This document shows positions 7,830 through 15,330 of a stretch of 32,627 nt of DNA, piece after piece. The notes below the pieces were generated by a model. That model saw only the letters and a list, made by a program, of their open reading frames with translations, searched no databases and had not been told where the DNA came from. Location: assembly GCA_026991535.1 (NCBI GenBank), contig JALXBH010000322.1, positions 1 to 32,627 on the forward strand, in the 5' to 3' direction. Position 1 is the stretch's first letter; each line of letters starts with the position of its first letter. The translations under genes were made by a program, and so were the position numbers. This DNA comes from Calditrichia bacterium. Its GTDB lineage: Bacteria; Calditrichota; Calditrichia; Calditrichales; J004.

Positions 7830-8462
7830 TTAGTGTCCCTCGGCGAGGGTAGAAGGGTAGCCGGCGTTGGCGGTGGCCTCCATCATCTCTTCCGGGCTTA
7901 CCAGGGAAGGATTATAGATAACCAGGGCCTTCTTGTCTTCCAGCGTGGCCCTGGCCGAAACGACGCCGTCCAGCTTCTTCAGACTCTTTTGCACCGTAAA
8001 GGGACAGGAGGGGCAGTTCATGCCGGGCACATCCAGGGTGATCTGCTTCAGGTTGGCCAGTTGTTCGCTCAGCCTGTCCGTTTCGGCGTTTTCCGCGGCC
8101 ACCATCTCCCCGGCGATGTAGGGCGTGGCCAGCAGGCCGATCACAAAAACCGTGCTGACCCACAAGGTGATTTTATTGATCCTGTCCGATTTGGGGTTGG
8201 CGCAGTAGCTGCCCGGTTCGCACACTTCGGGTTTGGGCTTGTAAATCTTGTAAAAGGCATAGGCCAATACCGCCAGTGTCACCGTCATTAAATAGGGACG
8301 GAACGGTTCCAGGGCGGTCAGGTTGCCCACCCAGGCGCCGCCGATTCCCAGTCCCAACAGCAGCAGAGGGCCCACGCAACAGACCGATGCGGCCAGGGCG
8401 GCAATGACAACGCCGGCGATGGTGCGGCGCTCATGGTTTGGGGTTTTTCCGGTTGTCTTCAT
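7830..8462 (-). CDS. merTP: MerT-MerP fusion, mercuric ion transporter
   Basis: 210 residues. Residues 1-120 match MerT: three membrane segments, a vicinal pair SVCCVGP in helix one (Cys28, Cys29) and a second pair, VCEPGSYC (Cys81, Cys87), with the same 6-residue offset as in classical MerT. After a third segment and a linker (about 121-140) comes an HMA domain with GMNCPSC (Cys150, Cys153), the MerP part, predicted to face the periplasm. The family captures Hg(II) outside and passes it inward to MerA. The gene is first in the structural part of the cluster, 134 nt downstream of merR, and is preceded by its own MerR-type promoter and operator. Fused MerTP proteins are known in other bacteria, so the fusion itself is not new. 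Confidence 0.93.
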   Translation of the reverse strand: MKTTGKTPNHERRTIAGVVIAALAASVCCVGPLLLLGLGIGGAWVGNLTALEPFRPYLMTVTLAVLAYAFYKIYKPKPEVCEPGSYCANPKSDRINKITLWVSTVFVIGLLATPYIAGEMVAAENAETDRLSEQLANLKQITLDVPGMNCPSCPFTVQKSLKKLDGVVSARATLEDKKALVIYNPSLVSPEEMMEATANAGYPSTLAEGH

Positions 8463-8499
8463 ACTTCTTTTCCCTCGGATTCGTGTTCATGAAGGAAAT

Positions 8500-8530
8500 A
8501 TAATAAGCCTGTAGGCAGGTACAGTGTCTG
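8500..8530 (-). promoter_or_regulatory. merTP promoter with MerR operator
   Basis: On the minus strand CAGACA (8525-8530) and TATTAT (8500-8505) form -35 and -10 boxes separated by 19 bp, the overlong spacer typical of MerR-activated promoters. The spacer contains CTGTA-N6-TACAG (8509-8524). The 19-nt stretch 8508-8526 matches the site upstream of merR at both half-sites and flanks. It sits about 40 bp before the merTP start. Confidence 0.78.
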
Positions 8531-8596
8531 CCGGATGTAAAAAAAGTATCACAAATGAGGGGAAAAGGTGGCCGGGCCGGGTCCGGCCGATCCGTG

Positions 8597-9019
8597 TTAT
8601 CCGCGTTCGAAGGCTTCCAGGATGGGACATTCCCCGCCGCCGTCTTTGGCCGCGCAACTGTCCATCAGTTGTTGCAGGGCGCGCCGCATCCGCTCCAGTT
8701 CGCCGATTTTAACGTTGATCTCCTCCACCTTTTGCCGGGCATGGCGCCGGACATCCTCGCAGGTACGCTGCGGGTCCACCCGCAGTTCCAGCAATTCACG
8801 GATCTCGTTCAGCGAAAAACCGTGCCGCTTGGCCAGGCTGATAAAATGAAGGCGGTGCAGGTCGTCCTCGTCATAATAGCGGTAGCCGGAGGCATTGCGG
8901 CGGGCATAGGGCAGCAGCTCGATGCGTTCGTAATAGCGGATGGTTTCAATGCTCAGCCCGCTGGCCCGGGCCAGCCTGCCAATGGTAAAGCTGTTGTTCT
9001 TCAATGTGGGGTCTTTCAT
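8597..9019 (-). CDS. merR: Mercury-responsive transcriptional regulator MerR
   Basis: 140 residues. The N-terminal winged helix-turn-helix is typical of the MerR family (FTIGRLARASGLSIETIRYYER, then GYRYYDEDDL). A long dimerisation helix follows. The three Hg(II)-binding cysteines are at 87 (QRTCEDV), 122 (MDSCAA) and 131 (GECPIL). Their 35- and 9-residue spacings equal those of Tn501 MerR (82, 117, 126), which supports a true mercury sensor rather than a Zn, Cu or Pb relative. MerR twists the overlong promoter spacer to activate transcription when Hg(II) binds. The gene has GAGGGAAAGCC before its ATG and its own operator upstream, so autoregulation is likely. It is codirectional with the mer genes rather than divergent. 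Confidence 0.96.
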   Translation of the reverse strand: MKDPTLKNNSFTIGRLARASGLSIETIRYYERIELLPYARRNASGYRYYDEDDLHRLHFISLAKRHGFSLNEIRELLELRVDPQRTCEDVRRHARQKVEEINVKIGELERMRRALQQLMDSCAAKDGGGECPILEAFERG

Positions 9020-9048
9020 GGCTTTCCCTCTATAGATGATGCCGTAAT

Positions 9049-9079
9049 ATATGAACCCTGTAGCATACTACAGTGACGG
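9049..9079 (-). promoter_or_regulatory. merR promoter with MerR operator
   Basis: CTGTAG-CATA-CTACAG (9058-9073) is a perfect 6-bp inverted repeat. On the minus strand it follows CCGTCA (9074-9079) and precedes TCATAT (9049-9054) with a 19-bp spacer; TATATT at 9046-9051 is an alternative -10. Half-sites and flanks equal those of the merTP site at 8508-8526. The weak boxes suggest low expression of merR. Confidence 0.7.
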
Positions 9080-9599
9080 GAATATAGGAAAAAAAGGTCA
9101 CTTTTTGAATTTTCTCCGATATATGGGCATTGGCTTCCCTATGTGTGATGTCCGGTGTACAAAGATTGTGGCGGGAGTTCGGTATAGGTAATTAAAATGT
9201 ATGGCGGCATAGCTGTCCTAAATAATTTTTATCACTATTTTAATTGCCATAAAACCAGGTTTACAATAGGGCTATTCTCCATTTTTCAAAACAATCCTCT
9301 GGAATTGAGTGAAGAAGGTGGTTAAAACCGTTACAGGGAGTTCTTTTTTCTTGTTCACCATGCTAAAGTCATAGTAGCGTCAACTGTTCAACATCCGTTT
9401 TAACGGATTTCTTGAGTGTGATGAGGATTCTTTAAGACATGAGTTGCAACGGTTTATTTCTTTATCAAGTTCATCATTTTAAATTTATTTAGGACGGATG
9501 TGGTATGACGGTTCAAAAAAACGATAAAAAATTAATTTTTTTCTTGACTTTAACGAGAGGGGGTATTTTTCACTTAATGACGAAAAAATTCAACCAAGT
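9080..9599. other. Gene-poor AT-rich intergenic stretch
   Basis: No convincing reading frame, RNA gene or transposon end was seen between the merR promoter and the sorting-domain remnant. One perfect small palindrome, ATCCGTT-TT-AACGGAT, lies at 9393-9408 and could be an operator. The stretch is richer in A and T than the neighbouring genes. It may be the decayed upstream part of the remnant gene that starts at 9600, but I could not trace homology. Confidence 0.4.
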
Positions 9600-9884
9600 G
9601 TGGGGAGTTGGTTGAACAAACAGGATAAACTTATGATATATTCTAAATCCTCCATCCCCGTACCGGAACGCACCCGATTAGCCTTTTTTTATAAAAAACA
9701 ACCTACCCTGAAAAATGATTTATCTAATTGTGCCTTAATTGACGGTGTTCTGGAGGCCGGTTTGCACCGGGCTTTGTGGAGGGGCCGGGATGCCCTGGGC
9801 AATATGGTCGGCACGGGCGTTTATCTGTATGAACTGAAGATCGGGCGGGAAAAATGGACTAAAAAAATGTTTTATATAAAATAG
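9600..9884 (+). pseudogene. Orphan remnant of a C-terminal sorting-domain protein
   Basis: The open frame (94 residues from a GTG at 9600, or from ATG at 9633) ends with a clear C-terminal sorting-domain half, with segments such as VLEAGLHRALWRGRDALGN, TGVYLYELKIG and a basic KKMFYIK end. This matches the last third of the sorting domain of large secreted proteins in this phylum. The preceding Asn-Pro-Phe-Asn strand, the passenger domain and a signal peptide are all missing. Residues 1-45 show no family pattern. The simplest reading is the surviving 3' end of a deleted or decayed gene. A short translated peptide cannot be excluded. It ends 50 nt before another sorting-domain protein, so duplication followed by decay is possible. 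Confidence 0.6.
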
Positions 9885-9934
9885 CTTTATGGTTATTATT
9901 AATGAGTTTAAAAACTAATAAAAAAGGTGATGTT

Positions 9935-11599
9935 TTGAAAAAGCCTTTTTTTCTTTTGGGTCTTCTGATGCTGTCCCTGCCGCTTCACGGCCAGTGGCAA
10001 TTGAACGGCGCGGCGGTGTGCGACACGGTCGGCCGGCAGCATATCGCGGCCAACGGCATTATCGGCGACGGCGCGGGCGGCGCCTTTATTGTTTGGGGGG
10101 ACAATCGCGATGACTGGGATATATTCGCCCAGCATGTGGACAGCAGCGGCCGCATGTTGTGGGGCCGGCAGGGCGTCGCCGTTTGTGACTATCAGGGAGA
10201 TCAGTTTGCACCGCGCATAACAGCAGACGGCGAGGGGGGCTTTGTAACCGCCTGGCATGATGAACGCAGCCCGAGGGAGGTTTATGCCCAACGGGTGGAC
10301 CGGCAGGGCAAGCTGCTTTGGCCCGTGGATGGCGTGGAAGTGATCAAATACACCCAGTTCCAGGGGGTGGAGGATGTGGTCATGGCCGCCGATTCCACCT
10401 TTATCATCGTCTGGCGGGATGACCGGTTTTTTCCCGATTCCAGCGCCATATTTATTCAAAAACTCAGCCGTAACGGTAAAAAACTGTGGGCAAGCGACGG
10501 CGTGCGGGTTGCCGATGATCCGGGATCGCCCAGGCTGCTGCCCGATAACCGGGGCGGCGCTTTTGTTTTCTGGGCCGGGGGCTATGTGGACGGTCTGGTT
10601 ATGCAGCATATCAACCGCGAGGGTAAAAGGGCCTGGGAGATGCCGGGCAAGATCGTCTCCGCGGGCAATGCCGGCTGGACCAATTCGAATCTTTCCGTAA
10701 CCGGGGATGGCAGGGGCGGGGCCTGGCTTGCCTGGGACTTTTACGACCATGAAAAGGCGTATATCCAACGGGTGGACAGCATGGGTAACGCCTTGCTGGG
10801 GGAATCCGGTATTGTTATAGATGAAGGTGAAACTGTCTTTTTGCCCCAGGTATTCCGGCTCTCCGGGGATTCGGTATTGGTTGTCTGGGATGACACCTAT
10901 TTTAATCTTCAGATTTTTTCCGGCGATGGTATTCCCCGGTTTGCTAAAAGCAAAGTCCTGTCTAATTTTAAATCCGCCGGATTCTTTTCCGCGGCAATGG
11001 ATAATGCGGACAATGTCTTGATGTTCAGCGCGGAAATACTGCGCTATAATCCCAGCCAATATATTTTGCGGGCGCAAAAGGCCACCACCAACGGGCGCAT
11101 ATTCTGGGACAGCAGCGGGGTGGTGGTCAGCGACGTCAGGATTTCTCCGAGCAATATGCGCGGATATGTGGTTGCCGACAGCGCGGGCGGAATGGTCGTT
11201 GCCTGGGATGATAACCGCTACAACAATATTGAAACGGATATTTTCAGCCAAAGGGTCTATGCCGACGGCCGCGCGGGCGGCGATACGACCACGGCGCTCG
11301 GAATCGACCGCCCCCAAATTCCCTCTTCCTTTGATATGAATGTTTTTCCCAACCCCTTTAACGGGCGGGTGCATATCGGGTTTTGGCTTGAAAAACGGCA
11401 AAAAATCGATATGAAGGTTTATGATTCCTCGGGCCGTCTGATCTGGGAGCAAAACGGGTATCAGGGACGCCCGGGTAAAAACCGCCTGGCCTGGGACGGC
11501 CGCAATTCCCGGGGAGAAACGGCGGGCAGCGGGCTTTATATTGTGTCCCTGAGCGGCGAAAGGTTTACCGGGGTGCGTAAAACAGTGCTTTTGAAGTAG
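9935..11599 (+). CDS. Large secreted repeat protein with C-terminal sorting domain
   Basis: 554 residues from a TTG at 9935. It is chosen because AAGGTGA lies 4 nt upstream and the product begins at once with a Sec signal peptide (KKPFFLLGLLMLSLPLHGQ). The in-frame ATG at 9902 has no ribosome site and would add a hydrophilic leader. The mature part carries six or seven degenerate repeats of about 55-65 residues. The pattern is Asp-Gly-x-Gly-Gly, hydrophobic strand, Trp-x-Asp-x-Arg, then Asp-Ile-Phe/Tyr-x-Gln-x-Val and Gly-x-x-Leu-Trp (for example GGAFIVWGDNRDDWDIFAQ). This suggests a beta-propeller. The last 85 residues form a sorting domain (VFPNPFNGRV, SSGRLIWEQ, GLYIVSLSG). The function is unknown and no catalytic motif was seen. 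Confidence 0.82.
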   Translation: MKKPFFLLGLLMLSLPLHGQWQLNGAAVCDTVGRQHIAANGIIGDGAGGAFIVWGDNRDDWDIFAQHVDSSGRMLWGRQGVAVCDYQGDQFAPRITADGEGGFVTAWHDERSPREVYAQRVDRQGKLLWPVDGVEVIKYTQFQGVEDVVMAADSTFIIVWRDDRFFPDSSAIFIQKLSRNGKKLWASDGVRVADDPGSPRLLPDNRGGAFVFWAGGYVDGLVMQHINREGKRAWEMPGKIVSAGNAGWTNSNLSVTGDGRGGAWLAWDFYDHEKAYIQRVDSMGNALLGESGIVIDEGETVFLPQVFRLSGDSVLVVWDDTYFNLQIFSGDGIPRFAKSKVLSNFKSAGFFSAAMDNADNVLMFSAEILRYNPSQYILRAQKATTNGRIFWDSSGVVVSDVRISPSNMRGYVVADSAGGMVVAWDDNRYNNIETDIFSQRVYADGRAGGDTTTALGIDRPQIPSSFDMNVFPNPFNGRVHIGFWLEKRQKIDMKVYDSSGRLIWEQNGYQGRPGKNRLAWDGRNSRGETAGSGLYIVSLSGERFTGVRKTVLLK

Positions 11600-11608
11600 C
11601 CGGGAAAC

Positions 11609-12313
11609 TTACATTTTTCCGAAAATATCATTCAGCGGCGGATCGTGACTTTCGCCGAAGAATTCAAAGTACATTTCCGGGCTCAGCATATCCTTGATGC
11701 CGGAGTTGTCGTTGGTTTCCTTGTAGCTCTTGTAGCAGTCCAGGGCGCGCTTGTTGGCCTCGATATCTCCGGCCTCCACGGTAACCACGCAGTCGATATC
11801 GTCCTCTTTTAATCCCTTAAGCGGAAACCAGGTGCTTTGCGCGGCCTGCTCCTCGGTCGGTCCGAAAAAAGCCAGCCGTTTAGGCCGGTCCCGTTCTTCC
11901 CGCCACTCCACAAATACCCGCTTAACCAGGGCATGGCACACCAGGTGATCGTAAAAACCGCTGATGCCGTGCACGGGATAGGTTATAATAACATCGGGGT
12001 TGGTTTTATCCAGATGGGCGCGGATAGCCTTTTCCAACTCCCGGGGGTCCATGTCCTTCAGGCCGCTGTCGGGAAAATCCCACACATCCATCTGGCGGAT
12101 ATTGAGCGTTTTTTGCACGTCGAGCATTTCACCATAACGGATGCGGCCCATCTCCGCCTTGTCCACCCCCAGCCGGAAGCGCTGCTTGGTGGCCTCGCCG
12201 CGGGTCAGGGTCAGCAAATAAACTTCATGACCCTGCCGTTGCAGGCTGTGCATAAAACGGCCGGGGCCGTAGGATTCGTCATCGGGATGGGGAAAAATAA
12301 AAAGTGCGCGCAA
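11609..12313 (-). CDS. PIG-L family N-acetylglucosaminyl deacetylase-like protein
   Basis: 234 residues, full length for the LmbE/PIG-L family of zinc-dependent de-N-acetylases, which act on GlcNAc-linked substrates, including bacillithiol and mycothiol precursors. The N-terminal FPHPDDESYGPG holds the metal-binding His9 and Asp12 and the catalytic Asp11. A second His-rich region, GFYDHLVCH, provides the third ligand. A Rossmann-like start with no signal peptide suggests a cytoplasmic enzyme. The substrate is not identifiable; BshB-type bacillithiol synthesis is one option, but no bshA or bshC lies nearby. It converges on the upstream secreted protein gene with a 9-bp gap and is divergent from yidD. 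Confidence 0.87.
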   Translation of the reverse strand: MRALFIFPHPDDESYGPGRFMHSLQRQGHEVYLLTLTRGEATKQRFRLGVDKAEMGRIRYGEMLDVQKTLNIRQMDVWDFPDSGLKDMDPRELEKAIRAHLDKTNPDVIITYPVHGISGFYDHLVCHALVKRVFVEWREERDRPKRLAFFGPTEEQAAQSTWFPLKGLKEDDIDCVVTVEAGDIEANKRALDCYKSYKETNDNSGIKDMLSPEMYFEFFGESHDPPLNDIFGKM

Positions 12314-12388
12314 AAGGACTCCTTTTGTTGTAACTTTTGGCCTTGTTATGTGTTTAAAGGACTATACTAAACGTTTTGGTTTAATACA

Positions 12389-12646
12389 ATGCTTTGCGCC
12401 ATTCGTCAGCTTTTTCAGTGGATACTGATTGGTATCGTTAAAATATATCAGGTGACCCTCTCGCCCTTTCTGGGCAGTAATTGCCGTCATTCGCCCACCT
12501 GTTCCTATTATACCATCGAGGCCATACAGGTACACGGCCCGCTTAAGGGGAGCTGGCTGGGCGCCAAACGTATCGCCCGCTGCCATCCCTGGGGCACGTC
12601 CGGTTTTGATCCGGTGCCGCCGAAAAAAATAAAAAATACAAAATAA
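12389..12646 (+). CDS. yidD: Membrane protein insertion efficiency factor YidD
   Basis: 85 residues, the usual size. It has the family core: an N-terminal amphipathic or membrane-associated helix, IYQVTLSPFLGSNCRHSPTC with the conserved cysteines, SYYTIEAIQVHGPLKG, and the CHPWGTSGFDPVP end motif. YidD is an inner-membrane-associated factor aiding YidC-dependent insertion. It normally neighbours rnpA and yidC, but here it stands alone, divergent from the PIG-L gene by 75 bp. No strong ribosome site precedes the ATG. Confidence 0.93.
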   Translation: MLCAIRQLFQWILIGIVKIYQVTLSPFLGSNCRHSPTCSYYTIEAIQVHGPLKGSWLGAKRIARCHPWGTSGFDPVPPKKIKNTK

Positions 12647-12746
12647 AAAATACAGGGCGTTTTGCTTTGTTTGAGCATAAAGAACTCACACTAAACCGCA
12701 AAGAAAATCATAAAAAGCGTTAAAAGGATCAGGGTTCCGGCCTGTT

Positions 12747-14429
12747 TTAACCCTCCTGTCTGTTCAGATTTAATAATCTGCCCGGCAGGGCCCGGGTCAA
12801 CACGTTTTTTTCCACCACCGCCTTACCGTTGACAATAACATACTCAAAACCCTCGGCATACTGGTGGGGCTTGCCGAAGGTCGCCTTATCCGTAACCTTG
12901 TCAAAATCAAACAAAACCAGATCGGCGCGCATACCCCGGGCGATACGCCCTCTCTTTTTTAACCCCAATTGCGCGGCGGGCATGGAGGTCATCTTTTTTA
13001 CCGCCGTTGGCAGATCGAATATCATACGTTCACGGCAATAGTAGCCCAACACGCGGGCAAAAGTACCGTAAGAACGCGGATGGGGCCGGTCCTTGGCCGC
13101 CGGGCCGTAGGGGGCCTGGGTCACGCCGTCGGAACCGATCATGGTCAACGGATGGGCCAGCACCATTTCCACATTTTCCGGACTCATGCCATGCCCCACA
13201 AAGCCGGTGGAAAAGTTATCTTTTTCCAACAGGTCAATCAACGCTTCATTTTCCGCCATTTGTTCGCGGGCGGCAATCTCCTTCATGGACAGACCGATAA
13301 TATCCTTCACCGCTTTGTTGCCGGTACTGCTGATGACAATCAGATCGTAGCCGCCCAAATCTCCGCGTACCTTGGCGTCCAGTTCCCGCAGAATTTTTTC
13401 CCGCGTTTCCGTCGATTGCAGCCGTTCCCGTAGGGCGCCGTTCCCCCCTTCACGCGACCAGGCCGGCAAAAAGGCCACCAGGGATGTGGAATAGGCGGTG
13501 TAGGGATAGGCGTCTATCCACACCCGCACACCGTCGGCATGGGCCTGTTCAATCATGTTCAGGGCGTCGATTTGTTTGGACCAGTTGGCCTTGCCGTTGG
13601 CTTTAAGGTGTGATATCTGCACGCGGACGCCGCTTTCGCGGCCGATGGTCAGCGCCTCGCTGATGGCGGCCAGCAGCATCTGCTCCTCGTCACGCATATG
13701 GGTGGCGTAAAGACGGTCATAACGGGCCGCCACCCGGGCCAGTTCTATCAGTTCGGATGTGGGGGTAAAAGTACCCGGTGTGTATTCCAGCCCGGTGGAG
13801 AAGCCCGCGGCCCCCTGTGTCAGGGCCTGTTCCAAAGCGGTCTTTTCTTCTTCCAGTTCTGTCGGGGTAAGGGGACGATCCTCCAAACCGGCAATGCTTT
13901 TGCGCAGGGTGCCCTGCCCCACCAGCAGGGCCTGGTTCAGAGCCATGCCGTTTTTTTTCAACGCCGCGCGGTAGCTGGCCACATCGCTCCATGTGCCGGT
14001 GATACCGTCCTCATGAAAAGAGTCCATACGGGCGCCGGCGTCCCTTCCGCGTACCGGCGCCGCCGAATACCCGCAATTTCCGGTGACTTCCGTGGTCACC
14101 CCCTGGTATATTTTACTTTCGGCATGGGGATAGAGAAAAATATCATCATCGGAATGGGAGTGCATATCGATAAAACCGGGCGCCAGATAGAGCCCCCGGG
14201 CGTCGATTACTTTTCGCGCGACCGATTTTTTAAAATGGCCGATTTCCATAATAAGACCGTCGCGCACCAGCACATCCGTCCCGAAGGCCGGGTTGCCGAG
14301 TCCATCCAGAACCGAGGCGCCGCGGATCAATATATCCGCCTTCCGGCTTTGGCTAAAAATCCGTGAGGGAAATGCGGTGGTTGCGGCAAGACCAAGCAGA
14401 CTGTTTTTTATAAATGCGCGACGTTTCAT
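12747..14429 (-). CDS. Tat-exported N-acyl-D-amino-acid deacylase family amidohydrolase
   Basis: 560 residues from the ATG at 14429. A longer frame runs to 14558, but 14429 opens directly with a twin-arginine signal (KRRAFIKNSLLGLAATTAF, cleavage near FSQ). Motifs of the D-aminoacylase group follow: FIDMHSHSDDD (HxH-type metal site), TEVTGNCGYSAAP (metal-bridging cysteine), YATHMRDEE, VQISHLKANG and IGSDGVTQAPYGPA. A C-terminal beta segment RADLVLFDFDKV follows. The family hydrolyses N-acyl-D-amino acids or related amides. Periplasmic location fits scavenging of D-amino-acid derivatives, but substrate choice cannot be set from sequence. It is followed on the plus side by yidD, which is convergent with it after about 100 bp. 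Confidence 0.9.
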   Translation of the reverse strand: MKRRAFIKNSLLGLAATTAFPSRIFSQSRKADILIRGASVLDGLGNPAFGTDVLVRDGLIMEIGHFKKSVARKVIDARGLYLAPGFIDMHSHSDDDIFLYPHAESKIYQGVTTEVTGNCGYSAAPVRGRDAGARMDSFHEDGITGTWSDVASYRAALKKNGMALNQALLVGQGTLRKSIAGLEDRPLTPTELEEEKTALEQALTQGAAGFSTGLEYTPGTFTPTSELIELARVAARYDRLYATHMRDEEQMLLAAISEALTIGRESGVRVQISHLKANGKANWSKQIDALNMIEQAHADGVRVWIDAYPYTAYSTSLVAFLPAWSREGGNGALRERLQSTETREKILRELDAKVRGDLGGYDLIVISSTGNKAVKDIIGLSMKEIAAREQMAENEALIDLLEKDNFSTGFVGHGMSPENVEMVLAHPLTMIGSDGVTQAPYGPAAKDRPHPRSYGTFARVLGYYCRERMIFDLPTAVKKMTSMPAAQLGLKKRGRIARGMRADLVLFDFDKVTDKATFGKPHQYAEGFEYVIVNGKAVVEKNVLTRALPGRLLNLNRQEG

Positions 14430-14576
14430 GGCGGACTCCCCGGGCGGATGGTAATTTCGGTTAAAGAACGATGATACTAAATAATATGGAATAAAATCAA
14501 CGGTATAAAAAACAATTTCCGGTGATTTTGTGGGAGTAAAAAGCTCACCCCGGGCCACAAGGGGAAAACTATATTG

Positions 14577-15200
14577 TTATTTCCGGTTCAGATAATGATG
14601 CCAAAGAAACCGCGCGGCCACGGCCCGGTAGGGCTGCCACCGGCCGGCCATGATTCTCAGCGTTTCATACGAGGGAATTTCCGGCAATTCAAAAACCTCA
14701 CATGCCGCCACCGCCAGGGCCCGGTCACCGTGAGGCCACACATCGGGACGCAGCAAAACCATCAACAGGTAGATATCCGCCGTCCAGGCGCCGATGCCGG
14801 TCAGTCGTGTCAGCCGTTGGCGCGCCTCATTGTCGCTCAGGGTCTGCAGTTTTTTCAAATCCAGGCGCCCCCCGGCAATCTCCGCGGCCAGCAGGCGGCC
14901 GTAGCGCATTTTCTGGCGACTGAAGCCAAAGGACTTCAGGGCGGGATCATCAAGATCCAAAAACAGGGTGGCATCAATAGCCGGATGGCGATCAAGCATT
15001 TTATCCATCACCGCCCGGGCTGAGGCCAGCGATACCTGCTGTTCCAAAATGATATGCAACAGCGTCAAAAAACCGGATGGACGCTGCCACAGAGGGGGCG
15101 GCCCATGTTCGTCACGGATGGCCGCGAAGCGCGGTTCAATGCGGCATAAGCTGTCCACGGCCTGCCGCAGGGATGTTTCATTAAGAAAGTTTAAGGGCAT
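14577..15200 (-). CDS. DNA-3-methyladenine glycosylase II (AlkA-like, HhH-GPD)
   Basis: 207 residues, shorter than E. coli AlkA (282), because the N-terminal TATA-binding-like domain is missing; many bacterial homologues share this short form. The helix-hairpin-helix motif is LTGIGAWTADIYLL (about 133-146) and the catalytic aspartate is in WPHGDRAL (Asp159). LEQQVSLASARAVMDKM matches the conserved helix preceding it. The enzyme removes alkylated purines in base excision repair. It has no close operon partner: the D-aminoacylase gene lies about 150 bp downstream on the same strand. A broader HhH glycosylase function is the alternative. Confidence 0.88.
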   Translation of the reverse strand: MPLNFLNETSLRQAVDSLCRIEPRFAAIRDEHGPPPLWQRPSGFLTLLHIILEQQVSLASARAVMDKMLDRHPAIDATLFLDLDDPALKSFGFSRQKMRYGRLLAAEIAGGRLDLKKLQTLSDNEARQRLTRLTGIGAWTADIYLLMVLLRPDVWPHGDRALAVAACEVFELPEIPSYETLRIMAGRWQPYRAVAARFLWHHYLNRK

Positions 15201-15330
15201 GTGCCAAAATAAGCCTCACGTTGCCGTCCATCAAAAAAATCACCGGCACCCGCTTCCGCCACATAAAATTATAGGCACGGAAAATAAAAATCGTTTATAT
15301 TCGTCAGCAAATGACTAACCCGAAAAACCA

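Noticed and set aside
9908-11452. Open frame of 514 codons on the minus strand
   Set aside because: It is antisense to the secreted repeat protein, which has a signal peptide, repeats and a sorting domain. The antisense product has no recognisable motif and no ribosome site.
1320-11599. Possible type IX secretion locus
   Set aside because: Only the cargo-type C-terminal domains are here; no Por or Gld machinery gene was recognised in the window.
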